Below are positions 20,953 to 33,706 of a DNA stretch of 64,000 nucleotides, piece by piece (position 1 is the first letter of the stretch; every line of letters begins with the position of its first letter). Under the pieces are notes generated by a model. It saw nothing but the letters and a program-made list of their open reading frames with translations, was not told the origin of the DNA and made no database searches. The stretch is from Triglochin maritima (taxonomy: Eukaryota; Streptophyta; Magnoliopsida; Alismatales; Juncaginaceae): assembly GCA_963682175.1 (NCBI GenBank), contig OY821793.1, forward strand, positions 28,107,493 through 28,171,492, given 5' to 3'. A program made the position numbers and the translations under genes.

Positions 20953-21863
20953 TTGGCGGTCGGGCGATGGACACTAGCTTACTGTTGTCATAGTTGGCAT
21001 GTCAGCGCCACGCTAGGGCCTAGTGTGTGCTCGCGGCAGTGGCCTGCGGCATTCGCTTCCAAAACACGTTTGGAAGTGAAAGCGCACTTGTAGGTGAAAT
21101 GGAGGTTGCTCGTGGGCAAAGACCAAGGTGCCTGTGGTAGTTGCTCTTCGACGTGCTCGGTTGCCCAAGGTTGTTGCCTTCCCGTGCACTTCCCAACGCG
21201 TCCGGAAGGGAATGGGGGTTTCTCGTGGGGAAAGTTCTTTGGGACGTTGCTCGTGCCCTTGCTTGGGTTCCCACGGTTGTTGCCTACCCCATTCGCTTCC
21301 AAAACGCGTTTGTAAGTCCATGGGTGTTGCCCGCGGGCAAAGTGGAAGCTGCCGCATCGTTTGTCCCAAGCAATGGCCTGAGTGGACCTTAGGTGAGCCT
21401 TAGTCTATATTTGGGCACCCGAGCACATAGTGAGGAGGAGTGGATGGGTAACTCCTCTTAGAATGCCCGATTTAGATGTATGTAGGGCGAGGCGCGATGA
21501 GATGAAGAATGCTGATGATGTGGGGGCGTGGCTGGTAGGGAGCTACGTCTTATTGGAGGAGGCGCGACCCCGAATACTTGGGCGTTTGCTGTGAAAATTT
21601 AGGGGCAGATAGAGGGATGAATTGTCTACGGAATGCAAGTTAGAACGCTCGATTTGGAGGTCGGATGCTCGAGGCGCAGCCGATTTGGTGTTGGCCTGCA
21701 GGGTGGCGACGGAGTGGCCTTTGGCCAGCTCCACGCGTGGCATGTGGCCAGCCCCACACCTAGTTTCTAAGTGGTCTTTAGGCGGCCCAACCACGGTTTA
21801 TGGAACTTAGGACCCCACATATCCATCCGCGTTATCTACGAGGCGCACCCATCTCGGAGTGAT
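20953..21863. repeat. Unit 24 (911 bp)
   Basis: Private GTGCCCTTGCTTGG and GTTTGTAAGTCC, the latter breaking hairpin C. Confidence 0.95.
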
Positions 21864-22774
21864 TTGGCGGTCGGGCGATGGACACTAGCTTAGTGTTGTC
21901 ATAGTTGGCATGTCAGCGCCACGCTAGGGCCTAGTGTGTGCTCGCGGCAGTGGCCTGCGGCATTCGCTTCCAAAACACGTTTGGAAGTGAAAGCGCACTT
22001 GTAGGTGAAATGGAGGTTGCTCGTGGGCAAAGACCAAGGTGCCTGTGGTAGTTGCTCTTCGACGTGCTCGGTTGCCCAAGGTTGTTGCCTTCCCGTGCAC
22101 TTCCCAACGCGTCCGAAAGGGAATGGGGGTTTCTCGTGGGGAAAGTTCTTTGGGACGTTGCTCGTGCCCATGCTTGGGTTCCCACGGTTGTTGCCTACCC
22201 CATTCGCTTCCAAAACGCGTTTGGAAGTCCATGGGTGTTGCCCGCGGGCAAAGTGGAAGCTGCCGCATCGTTTGTCCCAAGCAATGGCCTGAGTGGACCT
22301 TAGGTGAGCCTTAGTCTATATTTGGGCACCCGAGCACATAGTGAGGAGGAGTGGATGGGTAACTCCTCTTAGAATGCCCGATTTAGATGTATGTAGGGCG
22401 AGGCGCGATGAGATGAAGAATGCTGATGATGTGGGGGCGTGGCTGGTAGGGAGCTATGTCTTATTGGAGGAGGCGCGACCCCGAATACTTGGGCGTTTGC
22501 TGTGAAAATTTGGGGGCAGATAGAGGGATGAATTGTCTACGGAATGCAAGTTAGAACGCTCGATTTGGAGGTCGGATGCTCGAGGCGCAGCCGATTTGGG
22601 GTTGGCCTGCAGGGTGGCGACGGAGTGGCCTTTGGCCAGCTCCACGCGTGGCATGTGGCCAGCCCCACACCTAGTTTCTAAGTGGTCTTTAGGCGGCCCA
22701 ACCACGGTTTATGGAACTTAGGACCCCACATATCCATCCGCGTTATCTACGAGGCGCACCCATCTCGGAGTGAT
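21864..22774. repeat. Unit 25 (911 bp), last full block II unit
   Basis: GTCCGAAAGGG. Private GAGCTATGTC, AATTTGGGGGC and TTTGGGGTTGG. Confidence 0.95.
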
Positions 22775-23685
22775 TTGGCGGTCGGGCGATGGACACTAGC
22801 TTAGTGTTGTCATAGTTGGCATGTCAGCGCCACGCTAGGGCATAGTGTGTGCTCGCGGCAGTGGCCTGCGGCATTCGCTTCCAAAACACGTTTGGAAGTG
22901 AAAGCGCACTTGTAGGTGAAATGGAGGTTGCTCGTGGGCAAAGACCAAGGTGCCTGTGGACGTTGCTCTTCGACGTGCTCGGTTGCCCAAGGTTGTTGCC
23001 TTCCCGTGCACTTCCCAACGCGTCCGGAAGGGAATGGGGGTTTCTCGTGGGGAAAGTTCTTTGGGACGTTGCTCATGCCCATGCTTGGGTTCCCACGGTT
23101 GTTGCCTACCCCATTCGCTTCCAAAACGCGTTTGGATGTCCATGGGTGTTGCCCGCGGGCAAAGTGGAAGCTGCCGCATCGTTTGTCCCAAGCAATTGCC
23201 TGAGTGGACCTTAGGTGAGCCTTAGTCTATATTTGGGCACCCGAGCACATAGTGAGGAGGAGTGGATGGGTAACTCCTCTTAGAATGCCCGATTTAGATG
23301 TATGTAGGGCGAGGCGCGATGAGATGAAGAATGCTGATGATGTGGGGGCGTGGCTGGTAGGGAGCTACGTCTTCTTGGAGGAGGCGCGACCCTGAATACT
23401 TCGGCGTTTGCTCTGAAATTTTAGGGACAGATAGAGGGATGCATTGTCTACGTAATGCAAGTTAGAACGCTCGATTTGGAGGTCGGATGCTTGAGGGGCA
23501 GCCGATTTGGTGTTGGCCTGCAGGGTGGCGACGGAGTGGCCTTTGGCCCGCTCTACGCGTGGCATGTGGCCAGCCCCACACCTAGTTTCTAAGTGGTCTT
23601 TAGGCGGCCCAACCACGGTTTATGGAACTTAGGACCCCACATATCCATCCGCGTTATCTACGAGGCGCACCCATCTCGGAGTGAT
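22775..23685. repeat. Unit 26 (911 bp), block II/III junction unit
   Basis: Begins with block II CACTAGCTTAGTG; by 22958 it has block III TGTGGACGTTGCTC and later GTCTTCTTGG and ACTTCGGCG. Private changes include GGGCATAGTG, GCTCATGCCC, GTTTGGATGTCC, GGGATGCATTG, GCTTGAGGGGC and TTTGGCCCGCTC. Confidence 0.95.
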
Positions 23686-24596
23686 TTGGCGGTCGGGCGA
23701 TGGACACTAGCCTAGTGTTGTCATAGTTGGCATGTCAGCGCCACACTAGGGCCTAGTGTGTGCTCGCGGCAGTGGCCTGCGGCATTCGCTTCCAAAACAC
23801 GTTTGGAAGTGAAAGCGCACTTGTAGGTGAAATGGAGGTTGCTCGTGGGCAAAGACCAAGGTGCCTGTGGACGTTGCTCTTCGACGTGCTCGGTTGCCCA
23901 AGTTTGTTGCCTTCCCGTGCACTTCCGAACGCGTCCGGAAGGGAATGGTGGTTTCTCATGGGGAAAGTTCTTTGGGACGTTGCTCGTGCCCATGCTTGGG
24001 TTCCCACGGTTGTTGCCTACCCCATTCGCTTCCAAAACGCGTTTGGAAGTCCATGGGTGTTTCCCGCGGGCAAAGTGGAAGCTGCCGCATCGTTTGTCCC
24101 AAGCAATTGCCTGAGTGGACCTTAGGTGAGTCTTAGTCTATATTTGGGCACCCGAGCACATAGTGAGGAGGAGTGGATGGGTAACTCCTCTTAGAATGCC
24201 CGATTTAGATGTATGTAGGGCGAGGCGCGATGAGATGAAGAATGCTGATGATGTGGGGGCGTGGCTGGTAGGGAGCTACGTCTTCTTGGAGGAGGCCGGA
24301 CCCCGAATACTTCGGCGTTTGCTCTGAAATTTTAGGGGCAGATAGAGGGATGAATTGTCTACGTAATGCAAGTTAGAACGCTCGATTGGGAGGTCGGATG
24401 CTCGAGGCGCAGCCGATTTGGTGTTGGCCTGCAGGGTGGCGACGGAGTGGCCTTTGGCCAGCTCCACGCGTGGCATGTGGTCAGCCCCACACCTAGTTTC
24501 TAAGTGGCCTTTAGGCGGCCCAACCACGGTTTATGGAACTTAGGACCCCACATATCCATCCGCGTTATCTACGAGGCGCACCCATCTCGGAGTGAT
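23686..24596. repeat. Unit 27 (911 bp)
   Basis: First unit with the complete CACTAG-C-CTAGTG palindrome and TGGTCAGCCCC. Private AAGTTTGTTGCC, GTGTTTCCCGC and GAGGCCGGACC. Confidence 0.95.
23705..23717. repeat. Palindrome CACTAG-C-CTAGTG at unit start (block III-V form)
   Basis: Perfect 13-base odd-centred dyad at unit positions 20-32, shown in unit 27. Blocks I and II read CACTAGCTTAGTG or CACTAGCTTACTG, so the palindrome is complete only from unit 27 onward; units 50, 51 and 70 have CCTGGTG. Confidence 0.65.
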
Positions 24597-25507
24597 TTGG
24601 CGGTCGGGCGATGGACACTAGCCTAGTGTTGTCATAGTTGGCATGTCAGCGCCACGCTAGGGCCTAGTTTGTGCTCGCGGCAGTGGCCTGCGGCATTCGC
24701 TTCCAAAACACGTTTGGAAGTGAAAGCGCACTTGTAGGTGAAATGGAGGTTGCTCGTGGGCAAAGACCAAGGTGCCTGTGGACGTTGCTCTTCGACGTGC
24801 TCGGTTGCCCAAGGTTGTTGCCTTCCCGTGCACTTCCCAACGCGTCCGGAAGGGAATGGTGGTTTCTCGTGGGGAAAGTTCTTTGGGACATTGCTCGTGC
24901 CCATGCTTGGGTTCCCACGGTTGTTGCCTACCCCATTCGCTTCCAAAACGCGTTTGGAAGTCCATGGGTGTTGCCCGTGGGCAAAGTGGAAGCTGCCGCA
25001 TCGTTTGTCCCAAGCAATGGCCTGAGTGGACCTTAGGTGAGCCTTAGTCTATATTTGGGCACCCAAGCACATAGTGAGGAGGAGTGGATGGGTAACTCCT
25101 CTTAGAATGCCCGATTTAGATGTATGTAGGGCGAGGCGCGATGAGATGAAGAATGCTGATGATGTGGGGGCGTGGCTGGTAGGGAGCTACGTCTTCTTGG
25201 AGGAGGCGCGACCCCGAATACTTCGGCGTTTGCTCTGAAATTTTAGGGGCCGATAGAGGGATGAATTGTCTACGTAATACAAGTTAGAACGCTCGATTTG
25301 GAGGTCGGATTCTCGAGGCGCAGCGGATTTGGTGTTGGCCTGCAGGGTGGCGACGGAGTGCGCTTTGGCCAGCTCCACGCGTGGCACGTGGTCAGCCCCA
25401 CACCTAGTTTCTAAGTGGTCTTTAGGCGGCCCAACCACGGTTTATGTAACTTAGGACCCCACATATCCATCCGCGTTATCTACGAGGCGCACCCATCTCG
25501 GAGTGAT
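24597..25507. repeat. Unit 28 (911 bp)
   Basis: Markers CCTAGTTTGTG, GGGACATTGC, CACCCAAGC, GGGCCGATAG, GTAATACAAG, GGATTCTCG, GTGCGCTTTGG, GGCACGTGG and TTTATGTAAC. Copied as unit 30; private CCCGTGGGC. Confidence 0.95.
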
Positions 25508-26418
25508 TTGGCGGTCGGGCGATGGACACTAGCCTAGTGTTGTCATAGTTGGCATGTCAGCGCCACGCTAGGGCCTAGTGTGTGCTCGCGGCAGTGGCCT
25601 GCGGCATTCGCTTCCAAAACACGTTTGGAAGTGAAAGCGCACTTGTAGGTGAAATGGAGGTTGCTCGTGGGCAAAGACCAAGGTGCCTGTGGACGTTGCT
25701 CTTCGACGTGCTCGGTTGCCCAAGGTTGTTGCCTTCCCGTGCACTTCCCAACGCGTCCGGAAGGGAATGGGGGTTTCTCGTGGGGAAAGTTCTTTGGGAC
25801 GTTGCTCGTTCTTATGCTTGGGTTCCCACGGTTGTTGCCTACCCCATTCGCTTCCAAAACGCGTTTGGAAGTCCATGGGTGTTGCCCGCGGGCAAAGTGG
25901 AAGCTGCCGCATCGTTTGTCCCAAGCAATTGCCTGAGTGGACCTTAGGTGAGCCTTAGTCTATATTTGGGCACCCGAGCACATAGTGAGGAGGAGTGGAT
26001 GGGTAACTCCTCTTAGAATGCCCGATTTAGATGTATGTAGGGCGAGGCGCGATGAGATGAAGAATGCTGATGATGTGGGGGCGTGGCTGGTAGGGAGCTA
26101 CGTCTTCTTGGAGGAGGCGCGACCCCGAATACTTCGGCGTTTGCTCTGAAATTTTAGGGGCAGATAGAGGGATGAATTGTCTACGTAATTCAAGTTAGAA
26201 CGCTCGATTGGGAGGTCGGATGCTCGAGGCGCAGCCGATTTGGTGTTGGCCTGCAGGGTGGCGACGGAGTGGCCTTTGGCCAGCTCCACGCGTGGCATGT
26301 GGTCAGCCCCACACCTAGTTTCTAAGTGGCCTTTAGGCGGCCCAACCACGGTTTATGGAACTTAGGACCCCACATATCCATCCGCGTTATCTACGAGGCG
26401 CACCCATCTCGGAGTGAT
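25508..26418. repeat. Unit 29 (911 bp)
   Basis: Markers CTCGTTCTTATGC, AGCAATTGCC and GTAATTCAAG. Copied as unit 31. Confidence 0.95.
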
Positions 26419-27329
26419 TTGGCGGTCGGGCGATGGACACTAGCCTAGTGTTGTCATAGTTGGCATGTCAGCGCCACGCTAGGGCCTAGTTTGTGCTCGC
26501 GGCAGTGGCCTGCGGCATTCGCTTCCAAAACACGTTTGGAAGTGAAAGCGCACTTGTAGGTGAAATGGAGGTTGCTCGTGGGCAAAGACCAAGGTGCCTG
26601 TGGACGTTGCTCTTCGACGTGCTCGGTTGCCCAAGGTTGTTGCCTTCCCGTGCACTTCCCAACGCGTCCGGAAGGGAATGGTGGTTTCTCGTGGGGAAAG
26701 TTCTTTGGGACATTGCTCGTGCCCATGCTTGGGTTCCCACGGTTGTTGCCTACCCCATTCGCTTCCAAAACGCGTTTGGAAGTCCATGGGTGTTGCCCGC
26801 GGGCAAAGTGGAAGCTGCCGCATCGTTTGTCCCAAGCAATGGCCTGAGTGGACCTTAGGTGAGCCTTAGTCTATATTTGGGCACCCAAGCACATAGTGAG
26901 GAGGAGTGGATGGGTAACTCCTCTTAGAATGCCCGATTTAGATGTATGTAGGGCGAGGCGCGATGAGATGAAGAATGCTGATGATGTGGGGGCGTGGCTG
27001 GTAGGGAGCTACGTCTTCTTGGAGGAGGCGCGACCCCGAATACTTCGGCGTTTGCTCTGAAATTTTAGGGGCCGATAGAGGGATGAATTGTCTACGTAAT
27101 ACAAGTTAGAACGCTCGATTTGGAGGTCGGATTCTCGAGGCGCAGCGGATTTGGTGTTGGCCTGCAGGGTGGCGACGGAGTGCGCTTTGGCCAGCTCCAC
27201 GCGTGGCACGTGGTCAGCCCCACACCTAGTTTCTAAGTGGTCTTTAGGCGGCCCAACCACGGTTTATGTAACTTAGGACCCCACATATCCATCCGCGTTA
27301 TCTACGAGGCGCACCCATCTCGGAGTGAT
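26419..27329. repeat. Unit 30 (911 bp), copy of unit 28
   Basis: Repeats the unit 28 markers except that the 14-bp palindrome is intact (CCCGCGGG). Confidence 0.95.
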
Positions 27330-28240
27330 TTGGCGGTCGGGCGATGGACACTAGCCTAGTGTTGTCATAGTTGGCATGTCAGCGCCACGCTAGGGCCTAG
27401 TGTGTGCTCGCGGCAGTGGCCTGCGGCATTCGCTTCCAAAACACGTTTGGAAGTGAAAGCGCACTTGTAGGTGAAATGGAGGTTGCTCGTGGGCAAAGAC
27501 CAAGGTGCCTGTGGACGTTGCTCTTCGACGTGCTCGGTTGCCCAAGGTTGTTGCCTTCCCGTGCACTTCCCAACGCGTCCGGAAGGGAATGGGGGTTTCT
27601 CGTGGGGAAAGTTCTTTGGGACGTTGCTCGTTCTTATGCTTGGGTTCCCACGGTTGTTGCCTACCCCATTCGCTTCCAAAACGCGTTTGGAAGTCCATGG
27701 GTGTTGCCCGCGGGCAAAGTGGAAGCTGCCGCATCGTTTGTCCCAAGCAATTGCCTGAGTGGACCTTAGGTGAGCCTTAGTCTATATTTGGGCACCCGAG
27801 CACATAGTGAGGAGGAGTGGATGGGTAACTCCTCTTAGAATGCCCGATTTAGATGTATGTAGGGCGAGGCGCGATGAGATGAAGAATGCTGATGATGTGG
27901 GGGCGTGGCTGGTAGGGAGCTACGTCTTCTTGGAGGAGGCGCGACCCCGAATACTTCGGCGTTTGCTCTGAAATTTTAGGGGCAGATAGAGGGATGAATT
28001 GTCTACGTAATTCAAGTTAGAACGCTCGATTGGGAGGTCGGATGCTCGAGGCGCAGCCGATTTGGTGTTGGCCTGCAGGGTGGCGACGGAGTGGCCTTTG
28101 GCCAGCTCCACGCGTGGCATGTGGTCAGCCCCACACCTAGTTTCTAAGTGGTCTTTAGGCGGCCCAACCACGGTTTATGGAACTTAGGACCCCACATATC
28201 CATCCGCGTTATCTACGAGGCGCACCCATCTCGGAGTGAT
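27330..28240. repeat. Unit 31 (911 bp), copy of unit 29
   Basis: Repeats CTCGTTCTTATGC and GTAATTCAAG. It differs from 29 at the end (GTGGTCTTTAGG against GTGGCCTTTAGG). Confidence 0.95.
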
Positions 28241-29151
28241 TTGGCGGTCGGGCGATGGACACTAGCCTAGTGTTGTCATAGTTGGCATGTCAGCGCCACA
28301 CTAGGGCCTAGTGTGTGCTCGCGGCAGTGGCCTGCGGCATTCGCTTCCAAAACACGTTTGGAAGTGAAAGCGCACTTGTAGGTGAAATGGAGGTTGCTCG
28401 TGGGCAAAGACCAAGGTGCCTGTGGACGTTGCTCTTCGACGTGCTCGGTTGCCCAAGGTTGTTGCCTTCCCGTGCACTTCCGAACGCGTCTGAAGGGAAT
28501 GGGGGTTTCTCGTGGGGAACGTTCTTTGGGACGTTGCTCGTGCCCATGCTTGGGTTCCCACGGTTGTTGCCTACCCCCATTCGCTTTTAAAACGCGTTTG
28601 GAAGTCCATGGGTGTTGCCCGCGGGCAAAGTGGAAGCTGCCGTATCGTTTGTCCCAAGCAATTCCCTGAGTGGACCTTAGGTGAGTCTTAGTCTATATTT
28701 GGGCACCCGAGCACATAGTGAGGAGGAGTGGATGGGTAACTCCTCTTAGAATGCCCGATTTAGATGTATGTAGGGCGAGGCGCGATGAGATGAAGAATGC
28801 TGATGATGTGGGGGCGTGGCTGGTAGGGAGCTACGTCTTCTTGGAGGAGGCGCGACCCCGAATACTTCGGCGTTTGCTCTGAAATTTTAGGGGCAGATAG
28901 AGGGATGAATTGTCTACGTAATGCAAGTTAGAACGCTCGATTGGGAGGTCGGATGCTCGAGGCGCAGCCGATTTGGTGTTGACCTGCAGGGTGGCGACGG
29001 AGTGGCCTTTGGCCAGCTCCACGCGTGGCATGTGGTCAGCCCCACACCTAGTTTCTCAGTGGTCTTTAGGCGGCCCAACCACGGTTTATGGAACTTAGGA
29101 CCCCACATATCCATCCGCGTTATCTACGAGGCGCACCCATCTCAGAGTGAT
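28241..29151. repeat. Unit 32 (911 bp, one deletion balanced by one insertion)
   Basis: Module B has GCGTCTGAAGGG (minus 1, near 28490), and CCTACCCCCATTCG (plus 1, near 28577) restores the length. It carries GCTTTTAAAACGCG and GCCGTATCG, shared with units 36 and 40. Private TTGACCTGC, TTTCTCAGTGG and CTCAGAGTG. Confidence 0.95.
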
Positions 29152-30062
29152 TTGGCGGTCGGGCGATGGACACTAGCCTAGTGTTGTCATAGTTGGCATG
29201 TCAGCGCCACGCTAGGGCCTAGTTTGTGCTCGCGGCAGTGGCCTGCGGCATTCGCTTCCAAAACACGTTTGGAAGTGAAAGCGCACTTGTAGGTGAAATG
29301 GAGGTTGCTCGTGGGCAAAGACCAAGGTGCCTGTGGACGTTGCTCTTCGACGTTCTCGGTTGCCCAAGGTTGTTGCCTTCCCGTGCACTTCCCAACGCGT
29401 CCGGAAGGGAATGGGGGTTTCTCGTGGGGAAAGTTCTTTGGGACGTTGCTCGTGCCCATGCTTGGGTTCCCACGGTTGTTGCCTACCCCATTCGCTTCCA
29501 AAACGCGTTTGGAAGTCCATGGGTGTTGCCCGCGGGCAAAGTGGAAGCTGCCGCATCGTTTGTCCCAAGCAATGGCCTGAGTGGACCTTAGGTGAGCCTT
29601 AGTCTATATTTGGGCACCCGAGCACATAGTGAGGAGGAGTGGATGGGTAACTCCTCTTAGAATGCCCGATTTAGATGTATGTAGGGCGAGGCGCGATGAG
29701 ATGAAGAATGCTGATGATGTGGGGGCGTGGCTGGTAGGGAGCTACGTCTTCTTGGAGGAGGCGCGACCCCGAATACTTCGGAGTTTGCTCTGAAATTTTA
29801 GGGGCAGATAGAGGGATGAATTGTCTACGTAATGCAAGTTAGAACGCTCGATTGGAAGGTCGGATGCTCGAGGCGCAGCCGATTTGGTGTTGGCCTGCAG
29901 GGTGGCGACGGAGTGGCCTTTGGCCAGCTCCACGCGTGGCATGTGGTCAGCCCCACACCTAGTTTCTAAGTGGTCTTTAGGCGGCCCAACCACGGTTTAT
30001 GGAACTTAGGACCCCACATATCCATCCGCGTTATCTACGAGGCGCACCCATCTCGGAGTGAT
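29152..30062. repeat. Unit 33 (911 bp)
   Basis: CCTAGTTTGTG and GACGTTCTCGG (shared with 35, 37, 38, 41, 42). Private CTTCGGAGTTTGC. Confidence 0.95.
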
Positions 30063-30973
30063 TTGGCGGTCGGGCGATGGACACTAGCCTAGTGTTGTCA
30101 TAGTTGGCATGTCAGCGCCACACTAGGGCCTAGTGTGTGCTCGCGGCAGTGGCCTGCGGCATTCGCTTCCAAAACACGTTTGGAAGTGAAAGCGCACTTG
30201 TAGGTGAAATGGAGGTTGCTCGTGGGCAAAGACCAAGGTGCCTGTGGACGTTGCTCTTCGACGTGCTCGGTTGCCCAAGGTTGTTGCCTTCCCGTGCACT
30301 TCCGAACGCGTCCGGAAGGGAATGGGGGTTTCTCGTGGGGAAAATTCTTTGGGACGTTGCTCGTGCCCATGCTTGGGTTCCCACGGTTGTTGCCTACCCC
30401 ATTCGCTTCCAAAACGCGTTTGGAAGTCCATGGGTGTTGCCCGCGGGCAAAGTGGAAGCTGCCGCATCGTTTGTCCCAAGCAATTGCCTGAGTGGACCTT
30501 AGGTGAGTCTTAGTCTATATTTGGGCACCCGAGCACATAGTGAGGAGGAGTGGATGGGTAACTCCTCTTAGAATGCCCGATTTAGATGTATGTAGGGCGA
30601 GGCGCGATGAGATGAAGAATGCTGATGATGTGGGGGCGTGGCTGGTAGGGAGCTACGTCTTCTTGGAGGAGGCGCGACCCCGAATACTTCGGCGTTTGCT
30701 CTGAAATTTTAGGGGCAGATAGAGGGATGAATTGTCTACGTAATGCAAGTTAGAACGCTCGATTGGAAGGTCGGATGCTCGAGGCGCAGCCGATTTGGTG
30801 TTGGCCTGCAGGGTGGCGACGGAGTGGCCTTTGGCCAGCTCCACGCGTGGCATGTGGTCAGCCCCACACCTAGTTTCTAAGTGGTCTTTAGGCGGCCCAA
30901 CCACGGTTTATGGAACTTAGGACCCCACATATCCATCCGCGTTATCTACGAGGCGCACCCATCTCGGAGTGAT
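30063..30973. repeat. Unit 34 (911 bp)
   Basis: CCACACTAGG, CTTCCGAACGCG and GTGAGTCTTAG. Private GGGAAAATTC. Confidence 0.95.
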
Positions 30974-31884
30974 TTGGCGGTCGGGCGATGGACACTAGCC
31001 TAGTGTTGTCATAGTTGGCATGTCAGCGCCACGCTAGGGCCTAGTTTGTGCTCGCGGCAGTGGCCTGCGGCATTCGCTTCCAAAACACGTTTGGAAGTGA
31101 AAGCGCACTTGTAGGTGAAATGGAGGTTGCTCGTGGGCAAAGACCAAGGTGCCTGTGGACGTTGCTCTTCGACGTTCTCGGTTGCCCAAGGTTGTTGCCT
31201 TCCCGTGCACTTCCCAACGCGTCCGGAAGGGAATGGGGGTTTCTCGTGGGGAAAGTTCTTTGGGACGTTGCTCGTGCCCATGCTTGGGTTCCCACGGTTG
31301 TTGCCTACCCCATTCGCTTCCAAAACGCGTTTGGAAGTCCATGGGTGTTGCCCGCGGGCAAAGTGGAAGCTGCCGCATCGTTTGTCCCAAGCAATGGCCT
31401 GAGTGGACCTTAGGTGAGCCTTAGTCTATATTTGGGCACCCGAGCACATAGTGAGGAGGAGTGGATGGGTAACTCCTCTTAGAATGCCCGATTTAGATGT
31501 ATGTAGGGCGAGGCGCGATGAGATGAAGAATGCTGATGATGTGGGGGCGTGGCTGGTAGGGAGCTACGTCTTCTTGGAGGAGGCGCGACCCCGAATACTT
31601 CGGCGTTTGCTCTGAAATTTTAGGGGCAGATAGAGGGATGAATTGTCTACGTAATTCAAGTTAGAACGCTCGATTGGAAGGTCGGATGCTCGAGGCGCAG
31701 CCGATTTGGTGTTGGCCTGCAGGGTGGCGACGGAGTGGCCTTTGGCAAGCTCCACGCGTGGCATGTGGTCAGCCCCACACCTAGTTTCTAAGTGGTCTTT
31801 AGGCGGCCCAACCACGGTTTATGGAACTTAGGACCCCACATATCCATCCGCGTTATCTACGAGGCGCACCCATCTCGGAGTGAT
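30974..31884. repeat. Unit 35 (911 bp)
   Basis: CCTAGTTTGTG and GACGTTCTCGG; GTAATTCAAG and private TTTGGCAAGCTCC in the 3' half. Confidence 0.95.
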
Positions 31885-32795
31885 TTGGCGGTCGGGCGAT
31901 GGACACTAGCCTAGTGTTGTCATAGTTGGCATGTCAGCGCCACACTAGGGCCTAGTGTGTGCTCGCGGCAGTGGCCTGCGGCATTCGCTTCCAAAACACG
32001 TTTGGAAGTGAAAGCGCACTTGTAGGTGAAATGGAGGTTGCTCGTGGGCAAAGACCAAGGTGCCTGTGGACGTTGCTCTTCGACGTGCTCGGTTGCCCAA
32101 GGTTGTTGCCTTCCCGTGCACTTCCGAACGCGTCCGGAAGGGAATGGGGGTTTCTCGTGGGGAAAGTTCTTTGGGACATTGCTCGTGCCCATGCTTGGGT
32201 TCCCACGGTTGTTGCCTACCCCATTCGCTTTTAAAACGCGTTTGGAAGTCCATGGGTGTTGCCCGCGGTTAAAGTGGAAGCTGCCGTATCGTTTGTCCCA
32301 AGCAATTGCCTGAGTGGACCTTAGGTGAGTCTTAGTCTATATTTGGGCACCCGAGCACATAGTGAGGAGGAGTGGATGGGTAACTCCTCTTAGAATGCCC
32401 GATTTAGATGTATGTAGGGCGAGGCGCGATGAGATGAAGAATGCTGATGATGTGGGGGCGTGGCTGGTAGGGAGCTACGTCTTCTTGGAGGAGGCGCGAC
32501 CCCGAATACTTCGGCGTTTGCTCTGAAATTTTAGGGGCAGATAGAGGGATGAATTGTCTACGTAATGCAAGTTAGAACGCTCGATTGGGAGGTCGGATGC
32601 TCGAGGCGCAGCCGTTTTGGTGTTGGCCTGCAGGGTGACGACGGAGTGGCCTTTGGCCAGCTCCACGCGTGGCATGTGGTCAGCCCCACACCTACTTTCT
32701 AAGTGGTCTTTAGGCGGCCCAACCACGGTTTATGGAACTTAGGACCCCACATATCCATCCGCGTTATCTACGAGGCGCACCCATCTCGGAGTGAT
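31885..32795. repeat. Unit 36 (911 bp)
   Basis: CCACACTAGG, GGGACATTGC, GCTTTTAAAACGCG and GCCGTATCG as in unit 40. Private GCGGTTAAAGTGG destroys the 14-bp palindrome; also GCCGTTTTGG, GGGTGACGACGG and CACCTACTTTC. Confidence 0.95.
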
Positions 32796-33706
32796 TTGGC
32801 GGTCGGGCGATGGACACTAGCCTAGTGTTGTCATAGTTGGCATGTCAGCGCCACGCTAGGGCCTAGTTTGTGCTCGCGGCAGTGGCCTGCGGCATTCGCT
32901 TCCAAAACACGTTTGGAAGTGAAAGCGCACTTGTAGGTGAAATGGAGGTTGATCGTGGGCAAAGACCAAGGTGCCTGTGGACGTTGCTCTTCGACGTTCT
33001 CGGTTGCCCAAGGTTGTTGCCTTCCCGTGCACTTCCCAACGCGTCCGGAAGGGAATGGGGGTTTCTCGTGGGGAAAGTTCTTTGGGACGTTGCTCGTGCC
33101 CATGCTTGGGTTCCCACGGTTGTTGCCTACCCCATTCGCTTCCAAAACGCGTTTGGAAGTCCATGGGTGTTGCCCGCGGGCAAAGTGGAAGCTGCCGCAT
33201 CGTTTGTCCCAAGCAATGGCCTGAGTGGACCTTAGGTGAGCCTTAGTCTATATTTGGGCACCCGAGCACATAGTGAGGAGGAGTGGATGGGTAACTCCTC
33301 TTAGAATGCCCGATTTAGATGTATGTAGGGCGAGGCGCGATGAGATGAAGAATGCTGATGATGTGGGGGCGTGGCTGGTAGGGAGCTACGTCTTCTTGGA
33401 GGAGGCGCGACCCCGAATACTTCGGCGTTTGCTCTGAAATTTTAGGGGCAGATAGAGGGATGAATTGTCTACGTAATGCAAGTTAGAACGCTCGATTGGG
33501 AGGTCGGATGCTCAAGGCGCAGCCGATTTGGTGTTGGCCTGCAGGGTGGCGACGGAGTGGCCTTTGGCCAGCTCCACGCGTGGCATGTGGTCAGCCCCAC
33601 ACCTAGTTTCTAAGTGGTCTTTAGGCGGCCCAACCACGGTTTATGGAACTTAGGACCCCACATATCCATCCGCGTTATCTACGAGGCGCACCCATCTCGG
33701 AGTGAT
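32796..33706. repeat. Unit 37 (911 bp)
   Basis: CCTAGTTTGTG and GACGTTCTCGG. Private GGTTGATCGTGGG and GCTCAAGGCGC. Counterpart of unit 41. Confidence 0.95.

Larger units (their letters stand above)
4031..22870. repeat. Variant block II (mid-unit 5 to early unit 26)
   Basis: Module B now reads GGAAGGGAATGG, while module A keeps TGTGGTAGTTGCTC and the 3' half keeps GTCTTATTGG. From unit 9 onward the variable window is GCTGTGAAAATTTAGG and the D1 region reads GGGCGAGGCGCG. Sub-types alternate: units with GCGCAACCCC plus AGATGGATG (12, 14, 16, 19, 21, 23) alternate with GCGCGACCCC plus AGAGGGATG (13, 15, 17, 18, 20, 22, 24, 25). Sharing is mostly at two-unit spacing, with some at three and seven units. 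Confidence 0.8.
24597..28240. repeat. Duplicated dimer (units 28-29 and 30-31), 1822 bp x 2
   Basis: Rare markers GTAATACAAG, GGCACGTGG, TTTATGTAAC and CTCGTTCTTATGC occur only in these pairs. Two differences noticed: CCCGTGGG against CCCGCGGG, and GGCCTTTAGG against GGTCTTTAGG. Confidence 0.85.
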
